Assembly: GCF_003730295.1 (NCBI RefSeq)
Contig: NZ_QTSZ01000051.1
Coordinates: forward strand, 1 to 64,000
From: Ornithinibacillus gellani
GTDB taxonomy: Bacteria > Bacillota > Bacilli > Bacillales > Amphibacillaceae
Length of the DNA stretch: 64,000 bases
Direction: 5' to 3'
Shown: in pieces, positions 1 through 8,351 of the stretch
How positions within the stretch are numbered: the stretch's first letter is position 1
How the letters are laid out: each line of letters starts with the position of its first letter
Position numbers and translations under genes: made by a program
The notes under the pieces: model-generated
Seen by the model: only the letters and a program-made list of their open reading frames with translations
Told to the model about the DNA's origin: nothing
Databases searched by the model: none

Positions 1-2
1 GT

Positions 3-62
3 CCATCTTTTAGAATGCGTGAGACGCAGGAATGGTTAAAAAACGAATCAACTGATGAATAA
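3..62 (+). CDS. C-terminal end of an unidentified protein, cut by the window edge
   Basis: One frame stays open from the first bases to a TAA at 60-62 and gives a polar 19-residue tail (ends WLKNESTDE). Nothing more of the gene is in the window, so no function can be named. It lies about 90 bp upstream of the glutaredoxin-like gene on the same strand. The call rests only on an open frame of 19 codons and could be chance. Confidence 0.3.
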   Translation, partial: PSFRMRETQEWLKNESTDE

Positions 63-154
63 TTATTTATTTTAGGGTGGTTCAAAATTTAATTGCGAAG
101 TGGTTCACTTTTCACTTGCGAAATACAATATCATATGAAAAGGAGTGTTTGTCC

Positions 155-394
155 ATGGTTGATGCAATTTTTTATCATGCTGGATGTCCTGTTTGTGTAG
201 ATGCAGAGCAAGTGGTGTTAAATCATCTTGACAAATCTAAGGTCAGAACGGAAATTGTACATTTAGGTACAGCGAAAGATCGGATAGACGAGGCAGAAAA
301 AGCAGGTATTAAATCCGTACCAGCATTATTAATTAGCGGAAATGTGTACCATATTAATTATGGTGCTAGTCTAGAAGATATCAAAAAGGGCTAA
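155..394 (+). CDS. small thioredoxin/glutaredoxin-like protein
   Basis: A 79-residue protein with a redox motif CPVC at residues 11-14 right after the first beta strand (AIFYHAG), and a VPALLI segment where thioredoxin folds carry the cis-proline loop. This is the minimal glutaredoxin/thioredoxin fold, so a thiol-disulfide exchange role in the cytoplasm is expected; the partner is unknown. The frame is open upstream to 77, but the ATG at 155 has AAAAGGAG 11-18 bases before it, so I use that start. There is no signal peptide. A GC-rich hairpin follows directly after the stop. Fold is well supported, specific function is not. Confidence 0.75.
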   Translation: MVDAIFYHAGCPVCVDAEQVVLNHLDKSKVRTEIVHLGTAKDRIDEAEKAGIKSVPALLISGNVYHINYGASLEDIKKG

Positions 395-400
395 GAAAAT

Positions 401-428
401 GGGGCCACCATATCTGCATGGTGGCCCC
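401..428 (+). terminator. hairpin after the glutaredoxin-like gene
   Basis: Ten-base arms GGGGCCACCA and TGGTGGCCCC around an eight-base loop, just after the stop at 394. The tail (ACCTTCT) is only weakly T-rich, so it may be a weak terminator. It also faces the gene fragment on the other strand. Confidence 0.6.
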
Positions 429-442
429 ACCTTCTAAAATGT

Positions 443-649
443 CTAATCATCAATAACTGCTTTCCCTTGTTTACGTAGTTCAGGTAAAGCGTTCATCATC
501 TGATTTATTTCTTTATCAGAATGTCTTTCCCATGATCCTAATTCAGCAATTATTTTTAGCGGTGATACGGATCTGTAGGATCGTGTTGGGTTCCCGGGAA
601 ATCTTTTGTCGGTCTCATTGGGATCATTTTCAAACGCTTCTTTAGAATT
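443..649 (-). pseudogene. in-frame coding remnant directly after mepB
   Basis: Minus-strand frame of 68 sense codons that continues in the same frame after the mepB stop, separated only by that TAA. The peptide looks protein-like (…SPLKIIAELGSWERHS… and a helical tail ending AVIDD) but has no start codon or ribosome site near its beginning. It is either the 3' part of a lost gene that fused to mepB by deletion, or a former extension of the mepB protein cut by a nonsense change. I do not recognise the family. Confidence 0.4.
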
Positions 650-1159
650 TTAAAGTACATATAGTTCTTTTATTCTTTCTGAAGGTAATGGATTTGAATT
701 GCATATATCCACAAAGTAAGGCAACTGCCAATTTTGTGTTTTTACCGCTTGTTTACTGCTCGGGTTGTCCCAGCTTGGGTAGACTCTTAAAGCCATCTTC
801 CCCTTTGTCGAGGCAGATCTTAAAATGTTCTGTCGGATAAGTACTTCTTTTGGAAAAACAAATTGACCAAACTCATGCTGATTTTTAAAGACTGTTATGA
901 CTAATAAATCAGGTGCATGCTCATATAAGAAAGGTTGGTTTTTATTGTTTTCATCCTTTTCCCAACATGCTACAAACTGCCCCAATTTGTTTGGGGTAAT
1001 ATTTGCAACTCTGAAACGAACTGTCTTTGAACACAACATCAAGGTCCCCGCACCGTACTTTGCATTTTGCTCTTCTTCTTGAGCCGATGTTACAGATAAA
1101 CCATTTGGTTCGTAAATCCTTTTATTTACATAGTTTAATACTGTATAAAAATCGTTCAT
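650..1159 (-). CDS. MepB-family protein
   Basis: 169 residues resembling the MepB family (PF08877) first seen beside the Staphylococcus mepA multidrug exporter; biochemical function unknown. Family features seen: an N-terminal helix ending at a Y-N/E-P-N segment, a central run with CSKTVRFR and FVACWEKDE, a strand FVFPKEVL and a C-terminal RVYPSWD followed by W-x-L-P-Y-F. The upstream frame allows ten more residues, but the ATG at 1159 has GAAAGGGGCGG just before it. No mepA-like exporter is nearby. The family call is by recall of the fold, and no catalytic residues can be assigned. Confidence 0.75.
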   Translation of the reverse strand: MNDFYTVLNYVNKRIYEPNGLSVTSAQEEEQNAKYGAGTLMLCSKTVRFRVANITPNKLGQFVACWEKDENNKNQPFLYEHAPDLLVITVFKNQHEFGQFVFPKEVLIRQNILRSASTKGKMALRVYPSWDNPSSKQAVKTQNWQLPYFVDICNSNPLPSERIKELYVL

Positions 1160-1307
1160 TATTCCGCCCCTTTCACTAACTACATCCAATAGATCAAGGA
1201 ACGAAATCGGGTTAGGAGGAAATTAATACGCCATACTCGCACCAATCTAATTTCCTGTTTTTAAACACTTTTTCCACCCTAATATGTCCCATGCTTCTAA
1301 AAAAGCT

Positions 1308-1514
1308 CTACATCAAATAAAACACCATGGAGTAATAGCAGAATCCGACGATGGCAATCATGGCGATTCCGAAGTAGGCTATGGCTGCAAATTTGGACTG
1401 TTTGGCTACTCGTTCATCCTTTTTCTGTACATGTTCAATAAAGCTGAGCAGAAAATAGAAACTTAGCATAGAAAATAATAATATCAAAATCACTGCAATA
1501 ATAAGTAATCCCAT
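1308..1514 (-). CDS. small two-helix membrane protein
   Basis: 68 residues with two hydrophobic helices (about residues 2-25 and 43-66) joined by a charged segment (HVQKKDERVAKQSK). The ATG at 1514 has AAAGGGGGAG upstream, and the longer frame adds only a polar stretch lacking a ribosome site. It lies 59 bp after the next minus-strand membrane gene, so the two are probably co-transcribed. No family recognised. Confidence 0.65.
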   Translation of the reverse strand: MGLLIIAVILILLFSMLSFYFLLSFIEHVQKKDERVAKQSKFAAIAYFGIAMIAIVGFCYYSMVFYLM

Positions 1515-1573
1515 GTGAGCTCCCCCTTTGTGATTTTCCCATATCATCCTTGTTTCGATCATCATCATTCATT

Positions 1574-1966
1574 TCATTTTTTCTTGTTAAATATCTTGAA
1601 TAGAAGATAAATGAGGATGGCGATTGCAGCATATATTAGAAAGAATACGAGAAATCCCCATAGCCCCATTACTGCGTCTGCGAATTCCATGTTTCCTCTG
1701 TTCGTAATTGCTTGCTGTAGTTCGATGGCAAAGACAAGGACAATCATCATGGTAAATGTATAAACAAAGGAAAGGATAGTCGTGCTCCATTTCATTTTTT
1801 CAATGATTTTGAAGAAAAAATATACGATAAAGAAGGTGATCATTCCAATGATACCGATGACCCAAAAATGGAGTTGTTTGTCCGTCATATGTAATCCAAA
1901 CAAATCAAACAAAACATCATGGATATCGTTCACAAATTCTGCCAATTTAATAATGATTTCTTTCAC
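1574..1966 (-). CDS. integral membrane protein, unknown function
   Basis: 130 residues with three strong hydrophobic segments (about residues 31-52, 60-84 and 98-124) and a lysine-rich end. The start is GTG at 1966, chosen because AGGAGG stands seven bases upstream; the longer frame to 2098 runs into the promoter region of the divergent transporter. The N-terminal 30 residues are amphipathic (KLAEFVNDIHDVLFDLF). Family not recognised. Divergent from the cstA-like gene. Confidence 0.65.
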   Translation of the reverse strand: MKEIIIKLAEFVNDIHDVLFDLFGLHMTDKQLHFWVIGIIGMITFFIVYFFFKIIEKMKWSTTILSFVYTFTMMIVLVFAIELQQAITNRGNMEFADAVMGLWGFLVFFLIYAAIAILIYLLFKIFNKKK

Positions 1967-2132
1967 TGGGAACCTCCTAAAATTATAGAAGCAAAAATAA
2001 TATGTTTGTTTCATTTTACTATATATCATGAAGAATAAACATCTGTAGTTCAAAATCTGCCGCGCTCCGCTAGTGGTTGGATATTTTTTACATTGCAATG
2101 TTGTTTGCTTTCATTTATTTTTGTCATATAAT

Positions 2133-2146
2133 TGTAAGCGCTAACA
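2133..2146 (+). promoter_or_regulatory. CcpA cre site upstream of cstA
   Basis: TGTAAGCGCTAACA matches the Bacillus cre consensus (TGWAARCGYTWNCW) at every position. It lies 27 bp upstream of the transporter start, where CcpA binding would block transcription while glucose is present. Carbon-catabolite control fits a carbon-starvation transporter. It also sits upstream of the divergent membrane genes. Confidence 0.75.
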
Positions 2147-2172
2147 CATACATGAAAAAGGAGAATACGAGA

Positions 2173-3633
2173 ATGATTACTTTTTTTGTTTCCATTACGT
2201 TGTTGGTTGTTGCCTACTTTACTTATGGCAAGTATATTGAAAAATTGTTTGGACCAGATAAAAATCGGCCCACGCCAGCGTATGCAAATCAAGATGGTGT
2301 CGACTATGTGCCGATGCATAAACAGAAAAACGCACTGATTCAATTATTGAATATCGCTGGAACTGGTCCGATATTTGGTCCGATTATGGGGGCGTTATAT
2401 GGTCCGGTTGCTTTTCTATGGATTGTCCTTGGTACTATCTTTGCAGGGGCTGTTCATGATTATTTAACAGGCATGATTTCCATTCGAAATCGCGGTGCTC
2501 ACATTCCGGAGCTTGCTGGTAAATTTTTGGGGAAGGTTTCCCGACATTTGGTGAATGCTTTTGCATTGCTGTTATTATTGCTCGTTGGAACTGTATTTGT
2601 TACGACACCGGCTGCATTATTGCATGAATTAATCAATGGAAAAGTAGCGCTAATTGTCATTATTCTGTTGATTTTCGCGTATTACTTTCTATCAACGATA
2701 CTACCAATTGATAAAATTATCGGCCGGATTTATCCAGTTTTCGGAGCTATCCTTTTAATTGGTACGGTTGGTGTTGGCGGGATGCTGCTGTTCACAGATT
2801 ACCAGATTCCCGAGCTAACAATAGCCAATATGACAAACCTGCATCCAGCGGGTACACCGATATTTCCGATTCTATTTTTAACCATTACTTGTGGTGCTTT
2901 ATCCGGCTTCCATGCTACCCAGTCGCCGCTCATTTCCAGAACGACAAAGAATGAAAAACAAGGACGCTATATTTTCTATGGAATGATGGTTGCGGAAGGG
3001 ATCATTGCTATGATTTGGGCAGCGGCAGCGATGAGTATGTTTGATGGTCAAGGTTTGCAAGGCTTAATTAATGAAGGAACTGCTTCACTTGTTGTCAATG
3101 AGGTTGCCGTTACCTTGCTTGGGGCAGTTGGCGGTACGATTGCGGTGCTTGGAGTGGTTGTCCTGCCAATTACCTCGGGGGATACTGCATTCCGGGCAGC
3201 ACGTAATATTGTAGCTGATTACATTCATATGGGGCAACGCAAGGTTTCCAAGCGCTTAATCATTGCCATTCCCATGTTTGTTATTTCCTACTGGTTAACG
3301 ACTATTGACTTTAATTTGTTATGGCGTTACTTCTCATTTGCCAACCAAGGTACTGCAGCATTAGCGCTTTGGATTGGTACCATGTATCTCTTTGTGAAAA
3401 AGAAAAATTACTTTGTAGCCTTGCTGCCAGCGCTCTTCATTACAGATATGGTACTTACCTATATTTTATATGACAACAACCTGGGCTTTGGATTATCTTA
3501 TCCCTTATCACATGCGGGCGGATTCATCATGACAATTCTCTGTGCAACACTATTCTTTTGGAAAGGAAATAAAAATAGAACAGAAGGCTTATCAGTAGAT
3601 ATCGAACTGCCACCTAAAAATACCGCGGCATAA
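2173..3633 (+). CDS. cstA: CstA-family carbon starvation transporter
   Basis: 486-residue polytopic membrane protein of the CstA family (peptide or pyruvate uptake during carbon starvation). Seen: conserved N-terminal block (GVDYVP, then HKQKNALIQLLNIAGTGPI), the GPIMGALYGP loop, the HDYLTG segment and a central HATQSPLISR motif, with about 13 hydrophobic helices. It is the shorter form lacking the long C-terminal extension of E. coli CstA. The start is the ATG at 2173, which has AAAAAGGAG upstream; a longer frame to 2077 would overlap the cre site. A bidirectional hairpin follows the stop. Confidence 0.88.
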   Translation: MITFFVSITLLVVAYFTYGKYIEKLFGPDKNRPTPAYANQDGVDYVPMHKQKNALIQLLNIAGTGPIFGPIMGALYGPVAFLWIVLGTIFAGAVHDYLTGMISIRNRGAHIPELAGKFLGKVSRHLVNAFALLLLLLVGTVFVTTPAALLHELINGKVALIVIILLIFAYYFLSTILPIDKIIGRIYPVFGAILLIGTVGVGGMLLFTDYQIPELTIANMTNLHPAGTPIFPILFLTITCGALSGFHATQSPLISRTTKNEKQGRYIFYGMMVAEGIIAMIWAAAAMSMFDGQGLQGLINEGTASLVVNEVAVTLLGAVGGTIAVLGVVVLPITSGDTAFRAARNIVADYIHMGQRKVSKRLIIAIPMFVISYWLTTIDFNLLWRYFSFANQGTAALALWIGTMYLFVKKKNYFVALLPALFITDMVLTYILYDNNLGFGLSYPLSHAGGFIMTILCATLFFWKGNKNRTEGLSVDIELPPKNTAA

Positions 3634-3641
3634 CTTAAAAA

Positions 3642-3678
3642 GATGCTACTAAATTCCGATTTGAAATTTAGTAGCATC
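3642..3678. terminator. bidirectional terminator between cstA and the acyltransferase
   Basis: Fourteen-base arms GATGCTACTAAATT and AATTTAGTAGCATC around a nine-base loop, with an A-run before and a T-run after. It serves the two converging genes. Confidence 0.85.
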
Positions 3679-3690
3679 CTTTTGCCATTT

Positions 3691-5691
3691 TCACGGCGTA
3701 TCCATATCGCTTACAATAGCGTCAATTTTTTCTTTAAATACTGGTCCAAAGCTTTCGGAGTAGGAATTGGTTAAATGTCGGTTATCACGATAGATAACGA
3801 TGTTTCCGATTATCGGCTTGAATTTGCCATTGACCTTGAAATAATTGGTTAGATCCAGCTTATGCAACGTATCGTTCTCTATTTCAAATTCATTCCAGAA
3901 CGCTTCATCCTGCTGGTTATTCTCTGCATTCATTTTCTTCGTCGTCTTTTTAATTCCTTCTGTTTCCAATGATTCCAACACATTAAAGCTATATCTTGGA
4001 TCATCGCGAACGGCGAGCACCTCGATATCATACGCATCGTGAACGAACTGCAGCTGATCAATCATTTGCTGCTGTATCTCATCTACATCCGTATCAGATG
4101 CTGTTGCTTGAGAAATGATTAAATCAATATTTTCTGCATCCTTTTGCAAATAATCCAGCACATTTTGAACCCAAATCCCTTTCAAATCATCATCCTCATA
4201 GCCTGTAGAAAAACGCGTTCCTGAACGGGTAATGCTTAAGACCCGATAATTGGAATCCTTCGTTGCTTTTAAAAGAGCCCCCAGCCAATGCTCCGAATGA
4301 GAGCTGCCGACAAGTGCTATGGTTGCGTCATAGTTTTCCGTTTTACCATATTCACCAATTTTCAGGTCGGTTTCCTTTAAACCTTGATTGCTTCCATCCA
4401 GATGTGCCTGTGGTAAATCATCAAACACTTCAGCAAAAGATGGGATTGGATCCAGCTTCGGCACCTTGTCAGGATTTTCCACAGCAATCGCACCTGGATA
4501 ATTTTTAGCGGTCATTTGCTTTTCCAAATGCTGCTCGCCAATCCATGTTCCAACAACAAGCGAACCAATCAGCAGCAGGTTGATACCGCCCATCAATCCA
4601 AGTCTACGGAAGGAAAATCTATTATTTTTTGATTGACGGATTGGTTCTTCAATATATCTCGTCATGAAAAAGGACAAGCCGATGGAAAGAAGAATAATGA
4701 GCATCCCAACGAAAAATCCTGGTGTATCCTGAACATTGTATCGATAAAATTCCAAAATGACCCAATGCCATAAATAGATGCCAAACGATATGCCGCCCAG
4801 CTTTATCATGATAGGCGAACCTAGAAAACGTTTCACGCCATAATCGGTATCGACTGTACCAGATAAAACAATAAATAACGCACAAATCATTGGCCACAAA
4901 GCGATATATCCAGGAAACATTTCGGATACGTTAAATACAATTCCTGTCAAAATTAAACCAATTAACCCAAGCCAACCTATTATCGTGGCAACCGATTTAT
5001 GAACGCGAATCGACGACAAATTGATACAGAGCAAGCTACCAAGAGCGAACTCCCATACACGCGTCATCGTAATAAAATAAGCGAACGGCTGGTTTACTTC
5101 TGTCAAATATACGGAATAAATAAAAGAAACAATAAATAGCGTTCCTAAAACGGTATTCATCAACCGTTTTACATTGGATAATTGATACTTTTTTACAAAC
5201 CAAAAGATAAACGTAAATACAAGAAACCAAATGATATAAAATTGTCCTTGTATCGACAACGCCCAGAAATGCTCTAACGGCGTTTTCATTTGACTCGCAT
5301 CTAAATAATCCGTACTGGAAAATGCCAATTGCCAGTTCTGATAAAAAAACATCGATGCAAATATTTCCTTAATCGTCTTACCCAAGATCGACCGCGGCAA
5401 GAAAAACCAGCTCAGCACAAGCACAATACCAAGTATGAAAAACACCGAAGGCAGCAGGCGCTTCATGAGCTTCGTTATATAAGGTAAAAAGCGATATTCC
5501 CCCGTACGATTCATGGTTGATATAATGGAAGTCGTGATTAGAAATCCTGATATAACAAAAAACACATCCACTCCACCCGAAACCCGATGGAACCAAATAT
5601 GATATACAGCAACGAGCAGTGCCGCCACAACACGAAGCCCCTCAATCTCGGGCCTAAACCTGCTCTGAATATTAATGATTGGTTGATTCAT
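3691..5691 (-). CDS. OatA-like membrane acyltransferase with SGNH domain
   Basis: 666 residues. Residues about 12-385 form an acyltransferase-3 domain of ten or more membrane helices, with the family N-terminal motif (RPEIEGLR, catalytic-type YHIWFHR, then GGVDVFFVISGFL). The last ~200 residues are an extracellular SGNH hydrolase-like domain: the Ser motif GSSHSEHW and the C-terminal DNRHLT holding the Asp/His pair. This layout is that of OatA-type peptidoglycan or cell-wall polymer O-acetyltransferases, which move acetyl groups across the membrane. The ATG at 5691 has TAGGAG upstream. The acceptor polymer cannot be told from sequence. Confidence 0.87.
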   Translation of the reverse strand: MNQPIINIQSRFRPEIEGLRVVAALLVAVYHIWFHRVSGGVDVFFVISGFLITTSIISTMNRTGEYRFLPYITKLMKRLLPSVFFILGIVLVLSWFFLPRSILGKTIKEIFASMFFYQNWQLAFSSTDYLDASQMKTPLEHFWALSIQGQFYIIWFLVFTFIFWFVKKYQLSNVKRLMNTVLGTLFIVSFIYSVYLTEVNQPFAYFITMTRVWEFALGSLLCINLSSIRVHKSVATIIGWLGLIGLILTGIVFNVSEMFPGYIALWPMICALFIVLSGTVDTDYGVKRFLGSPIMIKLGGISFGIYLWHWVILEFYRYNVQDTPGFFVGMLIILLSIGLSFFMTRYIEEPIRQSKNNRFSFRRLGLMGGINLLLIGSLVVGTWIGEQHLEKQMTAKNYPGAIAVENPDKVPKLDPIPSFAEVFDDLPQAHLDGSNQGLKETDLKIGEYGKTENYDATIALVGSSHSEHWLGALLKATKDSNYRVLSITRSGTRFSTGYEDDDLKGIWVQNVLDYLQKDAENIDLIISQATASDTDVDEIQQQMIDQLQFVHDAYDIEVLAVRDDPRYSFNVLESLETEGIKKTTKKMNAENNQQDEAFWNEFEIENDTLHKLDLTNYFKVNGKFKPIIGNIVIYRDNRHLTNSYSESFGPVFKEKIDAIVSDMDTP

Positions 5692-5930
5692 AGTACTCTA
5701 GCTCCTATTATTCAGCATATATTACCAAGGGATAATTATATCACCAAAATAGATTCATCGTCTAATGGATAAAATAGATTTCCCCTTATGTATGCGGCTA
5801 TTATGTAAGTGAAAAAAGACAAGGCTTGAGGGGCGAATAAGCATTTTAGTAGATAGCACGCGGGATTGGGATGAAATAAAGCGATTTTATGGCAAAGGTA
5901 TGACATTTTAACTTTAAAGATGATGACGGT
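5692..5930. other. non-coding spacer before repeat element A
   Basis: About 240 bp holding the upstream region of the acyltransferase gene. I see no convincing gene; short frames here are not supported by ribosome sites. Confidence 0.5.
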
Positions 5931-6230
5931 GAAATCGGCGAGCCGATTTCTTCCTTATTTGTAAAGGATGTCCGCGCGAGTTGGCATGGCTGGTGCTCGA
6001 GTTTGACCCGTTGGCGCGCGAGTTGGCCCGGTTGGCGCGCGACTTTCGGCATTCGGGGCGCGACTTTGGCCTATTGGTGCTCGACTTTTGACGTTCGGGG
6101 CGCGACTTTGACCGATCGGTGCTCGAGTTTGACTCGTTGGCGCGCGAGTTTGGCAGGTTGGGGCGTGACTATATCAAGGTTCCGAGGTTTAGAATTATAT
6201 ATGATGTTGAAATCGGCTACCGCCGATTTC
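5931..6230 (+). repeat. repeat element A, first half: hairpin plus GCGCGC-type 21-bp array
   Basis: A perfect hairpin (arms GAAATCGGC and GCCGATTTC, two-base loop, 5931-5950) is followed by ten units with an exact 21-bp period from 5974 to about 6180. Each unit starts GCGCGAC, GCGCGAG or GCTCGA, then TTT and about ten variable bases. A linker with GGTTCCGAGGTTTAG then leads to a second hairpin at 6209-6230 (four-base loop). The arrays read through without stops in several frames because 21 is a multiple of three; that does not make them genes. Confidence 0.9.
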
Positions 6231-6242
6231 TTCCCTCTTGAT

Positions 6243-6642
6243 GCATGCGACTTTGGGGCTGAGGCATGCGACTTTCATGCAAGGGCATGCGACTTCCGGG
6301 CCGGGGCATGCGACTTTCATGCAAGGGCATGCGACTTTGACGCCAAGGCATGCGACTTTGAGGCTGGGGCATGCGACTTTGGGGCTGAGGCATGCGACTT
6401 TCATGCAAGGGCATGCGACTTTGACGCCAAGGCATGCGACTTTGAGGCTGGGGCATGCGACTTTCATGCAAGGGCATGCGAGTTTGACGCCAAGGCATGC
6501 GACTTTCATGCCAGGGCATGCGACTTTCATGCGGGGGCATGCGAGTTTGACGCCAAGGCATGCGGCTTTCATGCGAGGGCATGCGAATTCAGCGTCGGGG
6601 CATGCGAATTCTTCCCAAACCCATGCGGCTTTCTGACCAACT
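6243..6642 (+). repeat. repeat element A, GCATGC-type 21-bp array
   Basis: Nineteen tandem units of exactly 21 bp. Each starts GCATGCGACTT (late units drift to GAGTT, GGCTT, GAATT) and ends with one of a few variable halves (TCATGCAAGG, TGACGCCAAGG, TGAGGCTGGG, TGGGGCTGAGG) that recur in blocks, so the array grew by copying groups of units. The array directly follows the hairpin at 6209-6230. Degeneration increases towards the right end. Confidence 0.92.
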
Positions 6643-6676
6643 CAAGTGAACAGATGCTTTTAGATGAAATGGGGTT

Positions 6677-6797
6677 GGAATCGGCGGGCCGATTCCCTCA
6701 TTATGCGGGACTCTTCATGGAAAATTCAAAAGGAACCGTCCGAGGACGGTTCCTACCTTACATTTATATTATGTGGAAATCGGCAATTGCCGATTTC
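6677..6797. repeat. three hairpins closing repeat element A
   Basis: Hairpins at 6677-6696 (GGAATCGGC arms), 6732-6753 (arms GGAACCGTCC and GGACGGTTCC) and 6776-6797 (arms GAAATCGGC and GCCGATTTC). The middle one has several bases changed on both arms so that pairing is kept. The last ends 21 bp from the stop of the minus-strand membrane gene and could act as its terminator or 3' processing stem. Confidence 0.85.
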
Positions 6798-6817
6798 ATC
6801 TTTTCGATTAGATGAAT

Positions 6818-7339
6818 CTATTTTTTGGCAGTGAAACCTGTCGTGAAGAAGCAGGCGATATAAGCTACAAGCGTGACAAATCCGCCCATTGAAAATCCAA
6901 TGAAGCCCATAAAGCTGTCTTCCTCTGGCATTTCTGGATCCATCGTAACTATCATATAGATAAAGTTAATTGTAAGAATTAGATAAAATCCGCTGCCAAT
7001 AAAGCCCTGCATCAGTCTGCCTTTTGAGGTACCCTCCCAGCATTTATACACGATATTCCACAAATAAAAGCTGACTAAAACTGCTGCGGCCATGACAAAT
7101 AAATGTATGAATGGTATTTGTAAATATCCTACACCAATGATCAGCAGCAGTGACACACTGAATAAAACCGTATTTAACACAAATAAAAATAATCCACTCT
7201 TCCATGGACTTTTAAACCATGTTGCACTGGACAGCTTTTTTACCAGAAATGAATCTGAACGAATTCGATTTAAAAATATATTTCTATTTAAGAATAAAAT
7301 AAGTACAACTACAAATCCCAATAGTAAAAAGATAGACAT
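6818..7339 (-). CDS. five-helix membrane protein, unknown function
   Basis: 173 residues with about five hydrophobic segments (near residues 3-18, 48-68, 75-97, 113-132 and 147-168). An ATG at 7339 is six bases from AGGGGAA; an in-frame TTG two codons earlier touches the ribosome site and is less likely. No motif that names a family. It lies between repeat elements A and B, and its 3' end almost touches element A. Confidence 0.65.
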   Translation of the reverse strand: MSIFLLLGFVVVLILFLNRNIFLNRIRSDSFLVKKLSSATWFKSPWKSGLFLFVLNTVLFSVSLLLIIGVGYLQIPFIHLFVMAAAVLVSFYLWNIVYKCWEGTSKGRLMQGFIGSGFYLILTINFIYMIVTMDPEMPEEDSFMGFIGFSMGGFVTLVAYIACFFTTGFTAKK

Positions 7340-7474
7340 CCACAATTCCCCTCACCGATGTATATTCACTTTACTATCATACTATTTTTATACAGACAGT
7401 TAAACAAGCATTTCGTCCAAAATAGACAAATGCTTCGAATAGCAATTTAAAAATGAAACTTTTTTTGGCTTGGG

Positions 7475-7682
7475 TATGCGAGTTTCAGAAAAGGTATGCA
7501 AGTCATAGGCTGGGGCAAGCGAGTTTGATACAAACGTATGCGAATTTCTGCTTGAGGTATGCGGCTTCAGTACAAACGTATGCGAGTTTCAGCTTGAGGT
7601 ATGCGACTTCAGTACAAAGGTATGCGGGATTCGGCTTGAGGTATGCGACTTCTGCACTAACCTATGCGAGTTTGTTGTCTGA
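7475..7682 (+). repeat. repeat element B: degenerate 21-bp array without hairpins
   Basis: About ten units starting TATGCGAGTTT, TATGCGACTTC or CAAGCGAGTTT, with 20- to 21-bp spacing. The variable halves alternate between TCTGCTTGAGG-like and AGTACAAACG-like. This is the same unit family as element A but more diverged, and no flanking hairpin is visible. It ends 20 bp from the stop of the coiled-coil gene. Confidence 0.8.
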
Positions 7683-7701
7683 AAAGAAGGTTCATCTATG
7701 A

Positions 7702-8244
7702 TTATTGTCTTTTTAATTGTTCCATTTCTACTTCAACATTGTAGATTCTTTTGTTTAATACATCGGTTTTCACATCAAAATGATCAATAATCTTGTCCGT
7801 GTAAAGTCCCAAACTTTGAATAAGATTCTTTTGAAATGACTCCAAGCTGGATTCTAGCCTCTTCTGTCCATGCTTGAGTTCGCTGATATCCACGCGCATT
7901 TCTTTCAGTTCATGAATATCTGCTTGCATTGTTTTTAATTCTTTTACATCGTTACGCATTTCTTTCAGCTCACTAACATCTGCACGTATTGTTTTTAATT
8001 CACTGACGTCTGATCGCATTTCTTTTAGTTCATTAACATCCGAACGCATTGATTTTAATTCACTGAAATCTGCACGCATTTCTTTCAGCTCACTAACATC
8101 CGAACGCATTGATTTTAATTCACTGAAGTCTGCACGCATTTCTTTCAGTTCATTAACATCCGAACGCATTGATTTTAGTTCACTAACGTCTGATCGTACT
8201 TCCTTCAATTCATCTAAAATTTGCCTTAGGGTTGGTTCAAGCAT
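7702..8244 (-). CDS. coiled-coil protein with ten-residue tandem repeats
   Basis: 180 residues. From about residue 16 to 125 it is made of eleven tandem ten-residue units of the form M-R-(S/A)-D-(V/F)-(S/N)-E-L-K-(S/E), which alternate as pairs; the DNA shows the matching 30-bp repeats. The C-terminal 55 residues (IIDHFDVKTDVLNKRIYNVE) resemble the end of common Bacillus coiled-coil proteins of unknown function. No signal peptide or membrane helix, so probably cytoplasmic. GGGAGG stands upstream of the ATG. Unit number is likely to vary between strains. Function unknown. Confidence 0.75.
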   Translation of the reverse strand: MLEPTLRQILDELKEVRSDVSELKSMRSDVNELKEMRADFSELKSMRSDVSELKEMRADFSELKSMRSDVNELKEMRSDVSELKTIRADVSELKEMRNDVKELKTMQADIHELKEMRVDISELKHGQKRLESSLESFQKNLIQSLGLYTDKIIDHFDVKTDVLNKRIYNVEVEMEQLKRQ

Positions 8245-8351
8245 AATGGGGTCCTCCCTTCCTATTATATTCTTTTTATTATACCATCTATCAATTATAT
8301 ATCACCTGAATATGTAGGTATTTATACTTATATGCGGAATGATGTTTTGTG

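Noticed and set aside
6243-6642. CRISPR array
   Set aside because: Unit is only 21 bp, the variable halves recur instead of being unique spacers, the fixed half is about 11 bp, and no cas genes are present.
6003-6815. Open frame of 270 codons with ACDF-type seven-residue repeats, and the opposite-strand frames at 6195-6582
   Set aside because: The frame is the 21-bp array read as codons; several frames on both strands stay open for the same reason. No ribosome site, and it runs through the hairpins.
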